In this document: positions 22,534 to 34,600 of the stretch, piece by piece
Position numbering within the stretch: the first letter of the stretch is position 1
How the letters are laid out: each line of letters opens with the position of its first letter
Assembly: GCA_010279815.1 (NCBI GenBank)
Contig: QEOQ01000253.1
Location: forward strand, 682,776 to 746,775
Origin: Brachionus plicatilis
Lineage: Eukaryota; Rotifera; Eurotatoria; Ploima; Brachionidae
DNA length: 64,000 nt
Direction: 5' to 3'
The notes under the pieces: model-generated
Databases searched by the model: none
Seen by the model: the letters and a program-made list of their open reading frames with translations, nothing else
What the model was told of the DNA's origin: nothing
Made by a program: the position numbers and the translations under genes

Positions 22534-24237
22534 TCAAGTTTCTAAGTTGTACAAAAAATCTGAAGTTAAAGCAAATGAATAGAATATGTAAAGACAAACG
22601 AAACAAGAAAAAAAGTTAGAGAAATTTTTTAAAAATTGGCCTGAAATGGAGATTAGAAGCAATGAAAAAATTATAACTTTAATTTGATTAATTGTAACTG
22701 TAATGTCCGTTTAAGTTAGTAAAATACATATTAACATTTAAAATTATAAAATTATAAATTTAAAAAATAAATTTTTTAAAAGTCTCTTCTTATGTGATTC
22801 GGACTTAAATGAAGGCCGAACCGAATAAACTAATAAGTTTAGATTTTTATCTTGTGTGAAAGCTGATAAAATTTAGTACTTGAAAAATGGTGGGGGATAA
22901 GAATAGAATTTCTTGGGGAGATAAGTATGGGTCCGTGTTTTATTTTAAAACTGGTGGTCCGTGTTTTAGTAATAACCTTGTAGTTTAATTTTGGCTTCAA
23001 TGGAATGAAAGAGAAGTGTATTTATCAGCTTGTGGGCCTCAAGCTTGAAGATGAAGGAACGCGATCTCGGCATCATCATCACAGACATCTCAGACATCAC
23101 AGACATCACATGATCTTAAGTCAGCTGCAAGAGCAACGATGGTGACTAGTCGAACACGACTCACATTTAAAAAATTTTCGCTAGTGTAAGTTGACCTTCC
23201 TCTTAAATTTTCTATTTGACATAATATGGATTTTTTAGGAGTAGCCAAGAATCTATATCGACGAAAGGTTATCGATGTCCTGGAGCAAGTTCAGCGAACA
23301 TTTCGAAAATGTATTTTAACTGAAATCAAAGTCCTAATTATGATTATCCGCACAGCATGAAATTTTTTTTAATCCTAAATCCAAAACTAATTGAATTATA
23401 TTATATAAAATATCCTGAATCAAAATGTGATAGTTTTGCATTAAATGTAAAGAGACATTATTTTTATTAAACTAATATTATAAAATCAATTAATTGCAAA
23501 ATATGATGCTAAATAAATTTAATTAGGATTAAATTTGTTTATTAAAAGTATCAGATATAATTAATGTCTAAATAATAAGATTAAATTAATCAGGAATTTT
23601 CAAAAATTAATTACCTCATCTAATAATTTAGTGCTGATTTAAAGTTAAAATTAAGTTTTAATCACGTAAATTTTAATTTTTGAATGAATTTGTTAACCAT
23701 GTGAACCATGATTTAAAATTTTAGTAAAATTTTCAGAAATTCAAATATATTTTTATTTTTTAAGAAACTTATTAATATTAAAATCATTTTAATATTAAAT
23801 TAATATTGATTGTAGAGATTTAATTATATGATAGAGAAATTTGATTTAAAAAAGACCTTTATGACGATCCAATCAAAATATTTAGTGGAGAAGCTTTAAT
23901 TCATTTTAAATTTTAGTTCTTTTTTTATCAAAGATTTAAAGAGATAGTAAATTTTTGATATGTCCAAAATTTTTAATTTTCTATGACATCATTTTTAAAA
24001 AATGAAGATTTTTAAAAATTGATTGCAATTGTAATTTAGATAATTTTTCTAAACATTAAAAGGAAACAATTTTATATTAATTAAGTCTGGATGCTATTTT
24101 GTTTAAAATTAATTGCAGTTATAATTTAGAAATTATTTTAAAACATAAAAAGGAAATAAAATTCTTTTATTGAAAATAATCAAAAATCTAAAATTTATAT
24201 ACAAAGATAAAAAACGTTTTTATATTTTTAATCAAAA
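22534..24237. other. Region upstream of GPCR B with duplicated block
   Basis: The part 22880-23340 is less AT-rich, with repeated TGGGTCCGTGTTTTA/TGGTCCGTGTTTTAG words and CAGACATC repeats (23089-23110). It may be an old retroelement but shows no open frame. From 23445 to 23600 it matches a block upstream of GPCR C (see repeat entry). Confidence 0.4.
23445..23600 (+). repeat. Non-coding block duplicated upstream of GPCR B and C
   Basis: The words AGAGACATTATTTTTATTAA, ACTAATATTATAAAATC, AAATATGATG, TTAGGATTAAATTTGTTTAT and AATTAATGTCTAAATAAT occur here and, in the same order, at 27738-27890. It ends about 640 bp before the ATG of copy B and about 1270 bp before that of copy C. I see no equivalent before copy A. 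It is either part of the duplicated unit or a shared regulatory region. Confidence 0.7.
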
Positions 24238-25492
24238 ATGTTTCTTCATCATTTAATTCACAAAATGTCTTCTTCAAATTTGAGCATTTTTTATTTGAAT
24301 GAATCATTCGATTCCGCAATTAGTTACGGCGGGATCAGCTTCATCCAACATGATCTTGTACTTTACATAGCTTTTTTAGTCTTAAATTATTTTGGAATAT
24401 GCTTTGGCTTTTTAGGTAATTTTAATTAATTTAAAACCTTTCATTTTACATCTTTTTCCCAAGGTAACTTACTCACAATATTGACCATCATTTTTAACAA
24501 AGAACTTAATGCACCCAGCTATTGGATCATTGTAAACCTAAGCATTGCCGATTTACTAATCAGCTCATTAATTAATAGTTTTTATACAATCGGTAATTTA
24601 ATAACTATTTAAACTAATTTAATAAAATTATTGTAATCAGGAGTTTTGGCTGGAGAAGACTTTTTTCTCAACAGAAAACCATTGTGCACAATTATTGGAT
24701 TTTTGTGCTTAATATTTTGTGGCTCTTCTCTTCTAAACATTGCTCTTTTGGCACTAAATCGGTAATTTTTTTATCAAAAAAATTTAAAAAAATAATAATA
24801 AATTTTATTCAATAAAATGATTGTAAATTTAGATACATCAAAATATGTCACGATCATTTGTATTCAAAAATTTTCAGCAAAAAAAAAACAATTTTTCTTT
24901 GTATTTTGCCATGGCTTGGTGGAATAACTCTTGGAACACCGAATCTTTCGGGTTTAATATTTTATTATTACTAATTAAATAAAGATAAAATTTAAATAAA
25001 AATCAAGGATGGGGAGGCTATGACTATGATAAAAAAGTTTTATCTTGTATTACCGACAGAACCCAGAGTCAAGAATTCGGATTCTTTTTCATATTTTGCT
25101 ACGTGTTGACACCATGCATTTGCATTTTTGTTTGCTACTTAAAAATATTTTTTTTTGTATCAAAATATAGTGGAAAAATTGGCTGTAATTCCCATAAAAA
25201 GCAAATTCAGCTTGCCAAGAGCCTTTTTGCTTCATTTATTACCTATTTTTTTTGCTGGATACCATTTGGTTTTATTTATATAATCGATCATAATGATATG
25301 CTTCATCCAGCAGCTATGGTTATTACAACTGCCTTTGCTCACATCAATTCTTCAGTTAATATTATTTATTATGCCTATTTTAGTTCGACATTGCGACGAG
25401 GCTATTACATGTTTATTGTTTCACTGTTACCTTCTAGTTTCAATTTAGTCAAAAGCTTTAAAATTTCCCACACGACTCATGCAGGAAGCTAG
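24238..25492 (+). CDS. Class A GPCR, copy B, 343 aa
   Basis: Five exons: 24238-24415, 24464-24592, 24641-24761, 24833-24951, 25008-25492, with the same lengths and phases as copy A. TM2 is NLSIADLLISSLIN. The TM3 end is again NRYIKICH, TM6 is FFCWIPFGFIYIID, and the NPxxY site reads NIIYY. Exons 3 and 4 differ from copy A at only a few bases each, silent sites included, while exons 1 and 2 have diverged more (MSSSNLSIFYLNESF against SNSNSNIFNLNESF). This suggests recent duplication or gene conversion. The frame is intact, so the gene is probably functional. Confidence 0.87.
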
Positions 25493-25806
25493 CTGATAAT
25501 CAACATAAATTCATAAATTTTTTTTTTTAAATAATAAATTGTGCAATAAATCTCCCTTTATAATTTAAAGAATATGATTATGATTATCAAAAAAATCCAC
25601 AACTCTGTTAAATAGAAAAAAAAACCTTACTTAATAAATTCTTCAGAATTTAAAATTTTGAAATAAATCTATGACACCATCTCAAAGTTGACTGTGACTC
25701 TAACTTTTGCAAAATTTTGAGTTAATTTTTGACCTTTCACCAATTCTGTTCCGATCCATGCGTCCCTTTCTCGGACAGTTGCATTCTTTCATGTTGATTC
25801 ATTATA

Positions 25807-26052
25807 TCACATTATCACCACATGATTTCCTTCTCTTTTGTAGCTTATTACACTTATAATATTCTGCCTAATTGATACAAACTTGTTTTTATTTAGATTA
25901 TTTATTTTTTTGTCTCTATTAGTGCTGGAAAAAGCGATGTGATCTTTAAAGCGTTTCCAAAAATGATATTTTTTCATTTGTGGTTTATTTTGTAAGTATT
26001 TTGCCAATTCTAAAAGATTCTTTTTGACATAAAGACCAAAAAGAAAAGACAT
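25807..26052 (-). CDS. Short ORF of 81 codons, unknown
   Basis: The frame opens with an ATG at 26050-26052 and gives a Lys/Asn-rich product (MSFLFGLYVKKNLLELAKYL, then HFWKRFKDHIAF). No homologue comes to mind and the composition is near background. It may be chance or a fragment of a mobile element. It is included because it is longer than most chance frames here. Confidence 0.2.
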   Translation of the reverse strand: MSFLFGLYVKKNLLELAKYLQNKPQMKKYHFWKRFKDHIAFSSTNRDKKINNLNKNKFVSIRQNIISVISYKREGNHVVIM

Positions 26053-26663
26053 GGCCAATCCAACTAACACTCAATTTGCAAACACTAGACTCTATCTAAT
26101 GACTTCAAATAACTAAAAATACATTAATGCCAATGAGATCTACTTTGAATTTTTCATTAACAATCGTCTCTCAATTTTTGCTAGAAATTAGATTTATCAA
26201 CTCTTCACTCTACTGTCATATCTCTTTCTTGTATAGTTTTATTAAAGATCTGATGCAGTTGAAGTATCCAATACTTTTGTATAACCTCAAAACAACTCTT
26301 TAACACATGTTGTGTTACCTGATTGTATAAAACATTAGTACTATTCATTGTCATTTTGAGATAATTGTTTCATTATATACAAAAGTCTATTCAGCACTAA
26401 TGAAAATGATAATACATTCTTATAACATAATCAGATAAAGAAAAATAACTGATCAATGTACATCACTCTTTGTCATCTAATTGACTTCGACATCACTTCA
26501 AAATTTTGTTAACTGGGCATTAGAAGTTTAATATTTTTTTCTTAAAAAATGTTATATAGAATTACACTAATACCACATAAAAAAGATTGGGCAAAGCTTA
26601 GATATGTTAAATGAGAGACAAATTTTGAAGATTTAGTTTCAATACTGATTTTCATCATTTAGG

Positions 26664-26850
26664 TTGGTATTGTGAAATTCAAATAAAAATTGGACACAAA
26701 TTCTTGCTTTTTGAAGAATTAAAATTAAAGTTAATAAAAAATACTTAAAAAAATACTGTAAGTTGCACTTTGTTGAACCATTATCACCTAAAATAATATC
26801 ATTATTTTCTTTTTTTTCAGTAAATTAAACCATTAATCAACTTAAATCAG
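26664..26850. mobile_element. Single-arm relic of the 1759-2163 MITE family
   Basis: The sequence GGTATTGTGAAATTCAAATA with ACACAAATTCTTGCTTTTTG, AATACTTAAAAAAATACTG and GTTGCACTTTGTTGAACC parallels the left arm at 1765-1910 word for word with substitutions. The other arm is not found, so this is a truncated copy. Confidence 0.55.
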
Positions 26851-27737
26851 AGTTGGTCAAAAGTCAAAATTTAAAGTCAGAACCGTTAAAAGTCAAAGTC
26901 AAAGACAGACTTTGACTTTGAAATTTTTTTTTAATTTAAAGTCTCGACTTGGACTTTAATTTTAATTCATCAAAAAAGCAAAAAGAGTTTTCTGTTCATT
27001 TGTGACACCCATAATATTTTTTAAGGTATGAAGTGGCATCGCTGTGTGGTTTGAGCATTTTAATTTGGACATATAAACGGACATATTATGTTCCTATGTA
27101 AAAAACAATATTATGAAATAATGTCTAATAAATTAAACTTTTTAGTTTGTGTTTTATTAAAAAGACAAAAGAGGTTAGTCGAATGTTTACAATTAGTAGC
27201 ATTATTGATTTAAATTTGTCACCAGTTTAACACATTAGAATTTAAAATTAATTAAAAAAAAATTTCTTGAGAAAAAAATGATTTCAAAATTATTAAAAAT
27301 GATTTCATTTTTATAAATTATTGAAATAAACATAAAATCCAAGGTATCGGTTAGGTGTCGGAGAAAAGAATAACAGTTGGAATAACAGGGTAAATTGATG
27401 GGCCAAAGCTAACGACAAATGATGCAATGGGATTAAAAAATAAGATAAATTTAATCAAGATTAAATCCGTAAATTAATAAAATTAATAAATAAAATATTC
27501 ATTTTTATTTCAGAACGATCTTTCTAATCAGAGTTAACAATGACACATATAGACATTTATAAACCTTTTTTTGATAAAAATAAATAATGGAAAAATCTAT
27601 AAATATAACCAATATAAAGTGAAAAAAAGAAAAAAATAAATTCAATTCCACAATTTTTAATCTCAAAAACAAATCTAATTAAATTATCTTCAATAGAAAA
27701 TCTTGAATTAAACTGTAACAGTTTGCTTAAAATAAAA

Positions 27738-27890
27738 AGAGACATTATTTTTATTAAACTAATATTATAAAATTTAATAATCGAAAAATATGATGTCTCA
27801 CAAAATTAAATTAGGATTAAATTTGTTTATTAAAAGAATCAGGTTAAATTAATGTCTAAATAATTTGATAAATTTAGTCAGGAATACATT
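27738..27890 (+). repeat. Duplicated non-coding block upstream of GPCR C
   Basis: This matches 23445-23600 in order and orientation, including AGAGACATTATTTTTATTAA, TTAGGATTAAATTTGTTTAT and AATTAATGTCTAAATAAT. It supports the view that B and C derive from a segmental duplication that included upstream DNA. Confidence 0.7.
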
Positions 27891-29160
27891 TAGTTTCTTT
27901 TAGAAAATCATTTTCTTCACATTTGAATTTTCAATTTTTTTTTATTTTATCAATCTGTATTCAAATTTATTTCTTTATAATTATTTTCATTTTAAAAAAT
28001 ATCTCAATTTAATTAATCATTTAGAAGTTCATAATTTTTTAAAAAATTTTTAAGTGACTTTTAAAGAACCCTGAATTAACATTTTTTTAGTTAATTTTTA
28101 CAAATGAATCTAAAATAAAAATTTGAAAAGAATTATTCTTAAATTTTAAATTTTAAATGTTTCTTAAACTATTTGTTATACTAATCGGAAGGTAAGTGGT
28201 AATTTTTTTTCTCGAAATCATAATTATCAAAGCGATTTTCCGCCTGACTCTAATATCGTTTAGTTTTATGCATATATTGAAGAATTTTACCAAAATTAAA
28301 AGAAAAGAGTTGGATAAGTTTATAAATATCCTGTCCATTAATCCATTTTATAAAGATTTTGAAAAGAATTCAATACCTGGAAAAAGAGATGGTAATTAAA
28401 ATCAGCGCATAGTCACGAACACAAGCAATAAATTTCCGTTAATAAAGTCTTTAAAAAAATTTCGATCATAAAAGAGGCGTTTAAACATATAGAACATAAA
28501 GAACTAAGAGTGCGTCGTTTAAAACAACTAATAATGAATATCCTCAATACTTTTCGTTAATATTAAAAAAATAGATATTTTAATTCAGCTAATGACGTAG
28601 TTTTAAATTAAAGATTTTGGACTAAAATTAGTTATGCATTTTAAAATTTTATACATTTTTCAATACAAAATGGAAAATTTGACAAAATATTTGATACAAA
28701 CTCTAATCAATTTTAAAGTCTACCAAAATTCTTCAAATTTATGACGTATTTATTAACAATATTTTTGAATCGCGTGCCAATTTTCATAATTCAAAAAAGA
28801 CCAAGCAGCCTTGTTAAGAATGAGTGAAAATTCTAAATTACGATACTTCCTAATTTCTAATTTTTTTCAAAATTTCGTTAAATTAACTAGACTTTTAGTT
28901 TCTAGATATATTGGATTAGTTCATTAAGGCTAATTATTAAATATTGAATACAAGTCGTGCTAAAACTCTTAATCAGGTATTTACGAAGTTTGATAAAAAA
29001 TTGAAACCTTATTTTTGAAAATGGTTATCCGTTATAAAAAAATTGGTTTCCGAAATTCTTGAAAAATTAACTAGAAAATTAGTTCCAATTATAGTCTGGA
29101 TATTCTGGAAGATGAATCAAATTTTTTGTTAAACTTTATATTCATTTTTTATAGATTAAA

Positions 29161-30441
29161 ATGTTTCCTTATCATTTTATACATAAAATATCTTCAAATG
29201 ACAGTTTTCTTAATTTAAACGCTTCTTTCAATAATGAAGTAGAATATGGTGGTATCAAATTCATCCAAAAAGACATAGAAATATATATTGTATTTTTACT
29301 CTCAATAGTTTTAGGCACAATTTTTGGCTTTTTTGGTAAAGAAAAACAATTTTGATTTTTAATATTTTTCAAATAATTTTTCAAAGGTAATGTTTTCACA
29401 ATTTTTGCAATAGTATTTAGTAAAGAACTTCATTCACAAAATTACTGGATCATTGTAAATCTGAGTGCTGCAGATTTATTAATCAGCTCATTTATCAATA
29501 TATTTAATATTATTGGTAAATTATTTAATAATTATTTAAACTAATTTAATAAAATTATTGTAATCAGGAGTTTTGGCTGGCGAAGACTTTTTTCTCAACC
29601 GAAAACCATTGTGTACAATTATTGGGTTTTTGTGTTTAATATTTTGTGGCTCTTCTCTTTTAAACATTGCCATTTTGGCACTAAATCGGTAATTTTTTAT
29701 CAAAAAAATTAAAAAAAAAAAAAAAAGAAAAAATAATTTTTAGTTAATAAAATTAATATTAATTTAGATACATCAAAATATGTCACGATCATTTGTATTC
29801 AAAAATTTTCAGCAAAAAAAAAACAATTTTTCTTTGTATTTTACCATGGCTTGGTGGAATAGCTCTTGGAACACCCAATATTTCGGGTAGAGTTTTTTTT
29901 TTCTTTTTTTCAATTTAATAAAAATAAAACTATAACAAATTTAGGATGGGGAGGCTATGACTATGACAAAAAAGTTTTATCTTGCATGACCGATAGAACC
30001 CAGAGTCAAGCATTCGGGTTTTTTTACATAATTGGCTTTGTTTTTATTCCGTGTTTGTTCATTTTTTTTTGCTATTTTAAAATTTTTATTTTTGTTTCAA
30101 AATATAGTGGAAAAGTTGGCTTAAAAGCCCGTAAAAAACATGTTCAATTATCAAAAAGCCTTTTTGCATCATTTATTACTTTTTTTGTTTGTTGGATGCC
30201 TTTCGGATTAATCTACATAATCGATCATAACGACATGCTTCATCCAGCAGCTATGGTAATAACAATTGCTTTCGCTCATATGAATTCTTCTCTCAATGCG
30301 TTTTACTATGCTTATTTTAGTTCTTCTCTTCGAAAAGGATATTATAACTTTTTTAGTTCTGTCTTTCCCAGAAAATTAAACTCAATCAAAATATCAAGAA
30401 ATTCTTTATCATCATCTTTACAGCCCAACTTAAAATTTTAA
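29161..30441 (+). CDS. Class A GPCR, copy C, 346 aa
   Basis: Five exons: 29161-29335, 29387-29515, 29568-29688, 29768-29886, 29945-30441, with phases 1,1,2,1 as in copies A and B. Motifs: NLSAADLLISSFIN in TM2, LALNRYIKICHDHLYS at the TM3 end, WGGYDYDKKVLSCMTDRTQS in ECL2, FFVCWMPFGLIYIID in TM6 and NAFYY in TM7. Exons 3-4 and the start of exon 5 are nearly identical to copies A and B at DNA level. Exons 1-2, ICL3 (KVGLKARKKHVQLSK) and the tail (ending SSSLQPNLKF) are the most diverged of the three. Its second intron is closely similar to that of copy B. Confidence 0.88.
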
Positions 30442-31668
30442 ATGTTTTTAAACAGTGTTATTATAAATATTTAGTGTTTTAGTATTTTTTTAGTTTTAAA
30501 TAAATTTTTTTGCTTAAATTACCAACCAAAATGGCAAATCTTGAATAACAATATAAAAAAATCAAAATTTATCTCATTGTTCAAATAAATTTTTCATCTA
30601 TCAAACTTTTTAGTACAAATATTTTTATATTATAAACTTAAGGGAAATTAATAAGCTCTTTGTTAATTCAAAATTTAATAAAATTGAAAGAAAATTTTTT
30701 CAACATAAAAAATTGTGAAGCAAATTTTTTGGGTTATCATTTTTTATTCTTTGCACAACCAATACACTCTAAAAAATTTTATAAATTCGGTAAATTGAAA
30801 TTTTAGATATATATCAAAATATGAAATGTATTATTTTTTTAATAATAGCAGTTACTTGACATTTTCATATGTAAAATTTTCAAGAGTCCCTTCTTATTGA
30901 TCTTTAAAAGATTTATTATTTTATTGGATTCCTTTAAAATTTCTTAAAGACAAAAAGAATCAATTTTTTGAAATTTATAATTTTTTTAAGTGGAAAAAAA
31001 AAATTTAAATTATTTTAGTTTAAATGAATGGATATAAAAGAAAAAGATGAATTTGAATTTGAATTTCTCAAATAAGCTTACCTGAATTATTTAAATTATT
31101 GATTGTTTTTATTAAATAAATTAGAGATCAATCATTGATGTTAATTTGATAACGGACCTTAATTGGACATAATATGTTTAGTAATACTTAGTGTTTATTT
31201 TTTTAAAAATTATCAAAATTCATTAGTTTGATTAAGTTTAAAAATTTTAAATCATCGCTTTGATTTTAAAATTTGATCTGAAACTTTAATTTGTCATAAA
31301 TTCAGAATGTTTCATTAACAAGGTGATACATTAGTCTGGATCTGCTTTATTAGATAAATACATTCTATCAAATCTTTTATTGGAAACATAAAATTTCCAC
31401 ATTTAAAAATTACATAAAAGTTTATTTAAAAAATTAAGAGTTAATAATGAAAATAAAATATTAGTTGGTAGCTTGATCGTTACCGATTAAGAAATTATTT
31501 AAAACATTCTAATTATTTGATTATAATTAAAAATAATTGAATTTATTTTTCACTTTAATCTTTTACAAAACACGATAAAAATGCAAAATGGATTAAAATT
31601 TGATATTTAAAAAAATAATTTTAAATTTTAACTAAAAAATATATTTTAAATAAAATATTCATTACTTT
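30442..31668. other. Intergenic between GPCR C and the ferlin 3' end
   Basis: AT-rich, convergent intergenic DNA. I see no exon, repeat with defined ends, or RNA gene. Confidence 0.4.
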
Positions 31669-34600
31669 CTAGCCGAAAAAACCCAAAACTTTTTGAAGAA
31701 TTTGAGTAGGTAGTTGTATTATAATAATTATAATAAATAAAACCAAAATAATAACAAGAAATAATTGAATAAAAAAGCATTTGTTGTTCTTCCAAATGAC
31801 GTATCGAAAAGTTCTTAATGGTGACAAAAACCATGCAAACGAATCTTGGGGTCGATCTGGTTCTGGTAAAGCATCTGGTTCATTTCGTCCGAAACCAGCT
31901 GGTTTTTCTAATGCTTGCTGTTCACTAAGCAATTGGAATTCTGCTTCTAATTTTCCCTTGAAAAAAATTTTTTATTTATTAAAGGGCTGATCTAGTCATT
32001 AACAAAAAAGATTTAAAAACTATTTTTTTAATAAAGATAATAATTATTTTCCAAAATGAATAAAAAAATAAATTTTTTTAACTAATTATCTAAAATTAAC
32101 TATCTTGATAAATAATTTTTTAACTTGTTTTATATTATAATAGTAAGAGGGTAATATAAATAAAGGATTAAAATAAAAATTTAATTTTTGATTTTTTTTT
32201 AAAAATAAACTAGTTAATATGTTTTAATCTAGAATGCTCCAAAAAAATATGTTTTTGATATTCTTAGAAAAATTTTTTATAACATTATTTTACATCTTTG
32301 TTTGTAATTTTTAAATAAAAATATACCAAGCCTTTAGGAAATAGACAAACAGGAATTTAAAAAAAACATTCATTTCTTTTTTTTAATTATTTTTTTAATG
32401 ACCCTTTGAAATTTTAATGAAATTTTTATGACCCATACAAGAAAATATCCTTAAAATAGTTTTTAACCACTGAAATTTTGGATAATTGATAATGGCAAAA
32501 ATCTTGGAACCAAGCATCGGTCTACTTAACATATTTTTACAACTTTTCAGCAAATCCATTTTTCATTCCAGCATACTTTTCTTTTTGTTAAAAAACATAA
32601 AGCAACTATTTCATAAATTTAGTTAAGAAAAAAAAATTTAATTTAGGTGAATATTAAAATTCAGTTAATTTATGAACTGGTGAGTTTGTTCAAGAAATCA
32701 TTAGACTCTTGTTAGTATCTTATTGCAGACAAATAACCACTCGTTTTAAATTTTTAAAAAATATTTACATTTGCAATGAGCATCTTAAATCAATTTCAAC
32801 ATCGTCTTTGCCTTTGAGGAATAATGAATAATTCCCATTCATACTTTTTGGTGAATTGTTTGCCCTTGCAATATGGAGATGATTCAAATGCAAATTAGGG
32901 ATTTTCTGAATAAATATTTTTACTTAATTAATTAGAGTTAAATTAATTAAAATAAGTAAGATAGGTAATTTGGTATTTTAAAAATATAATTATGCTGAGA
33001 TGAATAATTGGTTTACTGAAAAGTCTTGCTAATATGTTAAAAATTTTTAAGAGCATGCTAAAACAGCAATCCCTAAAAGCACTCGATAGCTTCAAAAATG
33101 ATAAACCTGATAGAGAAAATATGAAAAATTTTTTATGAACAATTTACATGTTTCTAAATTAATTTATTAAAAAATTTTGAAAAAATACTTAATAACATTT
33201 TTTCTAAATTAATGTTAAAAAAACTTCAAACAAAAAATCATCCAAGTCCTCCAAAAATAATTTTTTTATTAAATTTTACGTAATTACCGATAAGAATGGA
33301 AGTAAAATTTGATAATAAAAATGCATAAATACTGTTTTTTTTGTCTTTTCTTATATTTTTTATTTAATTTTAAATTTATTTTGAATAGAAATCATTATAT
33401 CCATATTCATTAATTGCTTTAGAATCATTATGATCATTATTTTTTTGATGCGAATTCGCTTTTAAACTAATTTAATCAATATTTTCATGTTTTTATTTTT
33501 TTTTCCAATTTTATTCGGTCATCTAAATTTATATCAATTTTTCTTTTTAATGCGGGCTCAAACGAAGGTCTTGAACCATTCGTACGTGCCCTGGGGTCAC
33601 TCCCTAATTTATTTTTTTTAAACAAAATAAATAAATTTAGAATCATTTAAAAAAAATAAAACATCTTACTGATAGCTTAATACTCTTATTGCTATCAAAT
33701 ATTGTAAAAGGCCACCATCCACGATGATTCTTCACTTTAAACAAATTTATCTCTTGATTATTGTTTTTTTTCAACATAGACATTTTACAGAAGCTTGAGC
33801 TCTTGGCACCTTTAATCATCTTACAAATATTTAACTGCAAAGATCCTAAAATGTCATCTGAAGAAATCAAATCCGCATCCCAACATTCAAAAGTTACTTA
33901 ATAAAATTTTTAAAATATGAACCAGTTTTAAATTTAAATTAGTACTTGTTGGTTCAACTTTTTTCTCGACTGTATATAATGAAAACTTGCTTGGCTTTTG
34001 TTTGTAAATTATCATTTCCTCGGCTGGTAAATATTCAAAATCGAAAATGAACCTCCAGTTAAATTTGCCTAACAAAATAAGATTTTTAAAAAGTTCAATT
34101 TTAAAATTCAACTTACCATCTCCGTTCAATGATCTAAAATGAGTATCGGTGCGTTGAGCTTCGTCTACTTTATCAGCCAAATATGCCTTGATATAAATAT
34201 CACTAGAACGTTCTCCAGTTAGCGGATTTTCATCGTCCAAAATAACATCTTCAGTGTTATAAATGTTTACTCTTAGCTGAAATTTCTTTGGCTTTCTTGG
34301 CGAAATGTCGACTGGTTTGGGTATTTGGTTATGAAATATTGAAGAATTATCGTCCAAGGAAAATATGTCAATCCACATTCGAATTTTTCCTTGCTCGAAT
34401 TCCGGCTGATCCGGGTTGTACAAGTACCGAGTTTCTAAATGTTCTGGCACCAAATATGTCTATATTTAAAAAATAAAAAAAAATTACTAAATATTATAAA
34501 ATTTACCCCAGTAATATTGTGCCAATCATTGAGAGCACTCAATGCCAGTTCTTCTCTAATAATTCTATAATCTATTCCCGGAGTTCTGATAGATGTTACA

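Larger units (their letters stand above)
26053..28150. other. Intergenic between GPCR B and C
   Basis: No gene is supported. It contains one arm of the LENG8-intron MITE family (26664-26850), AAAGTC-type simple repeats (26870-26960) and the duplicated block 27738-27890. Confidence 0.4.

Noticed and set aside
33887..34453. Single 188-codon ORF in the ferlin region
   Set aside because: It reads through two small introns; the insert [16 protein letters not shown] is not conserved and is flanked by GT and AG, so it was split into exons.
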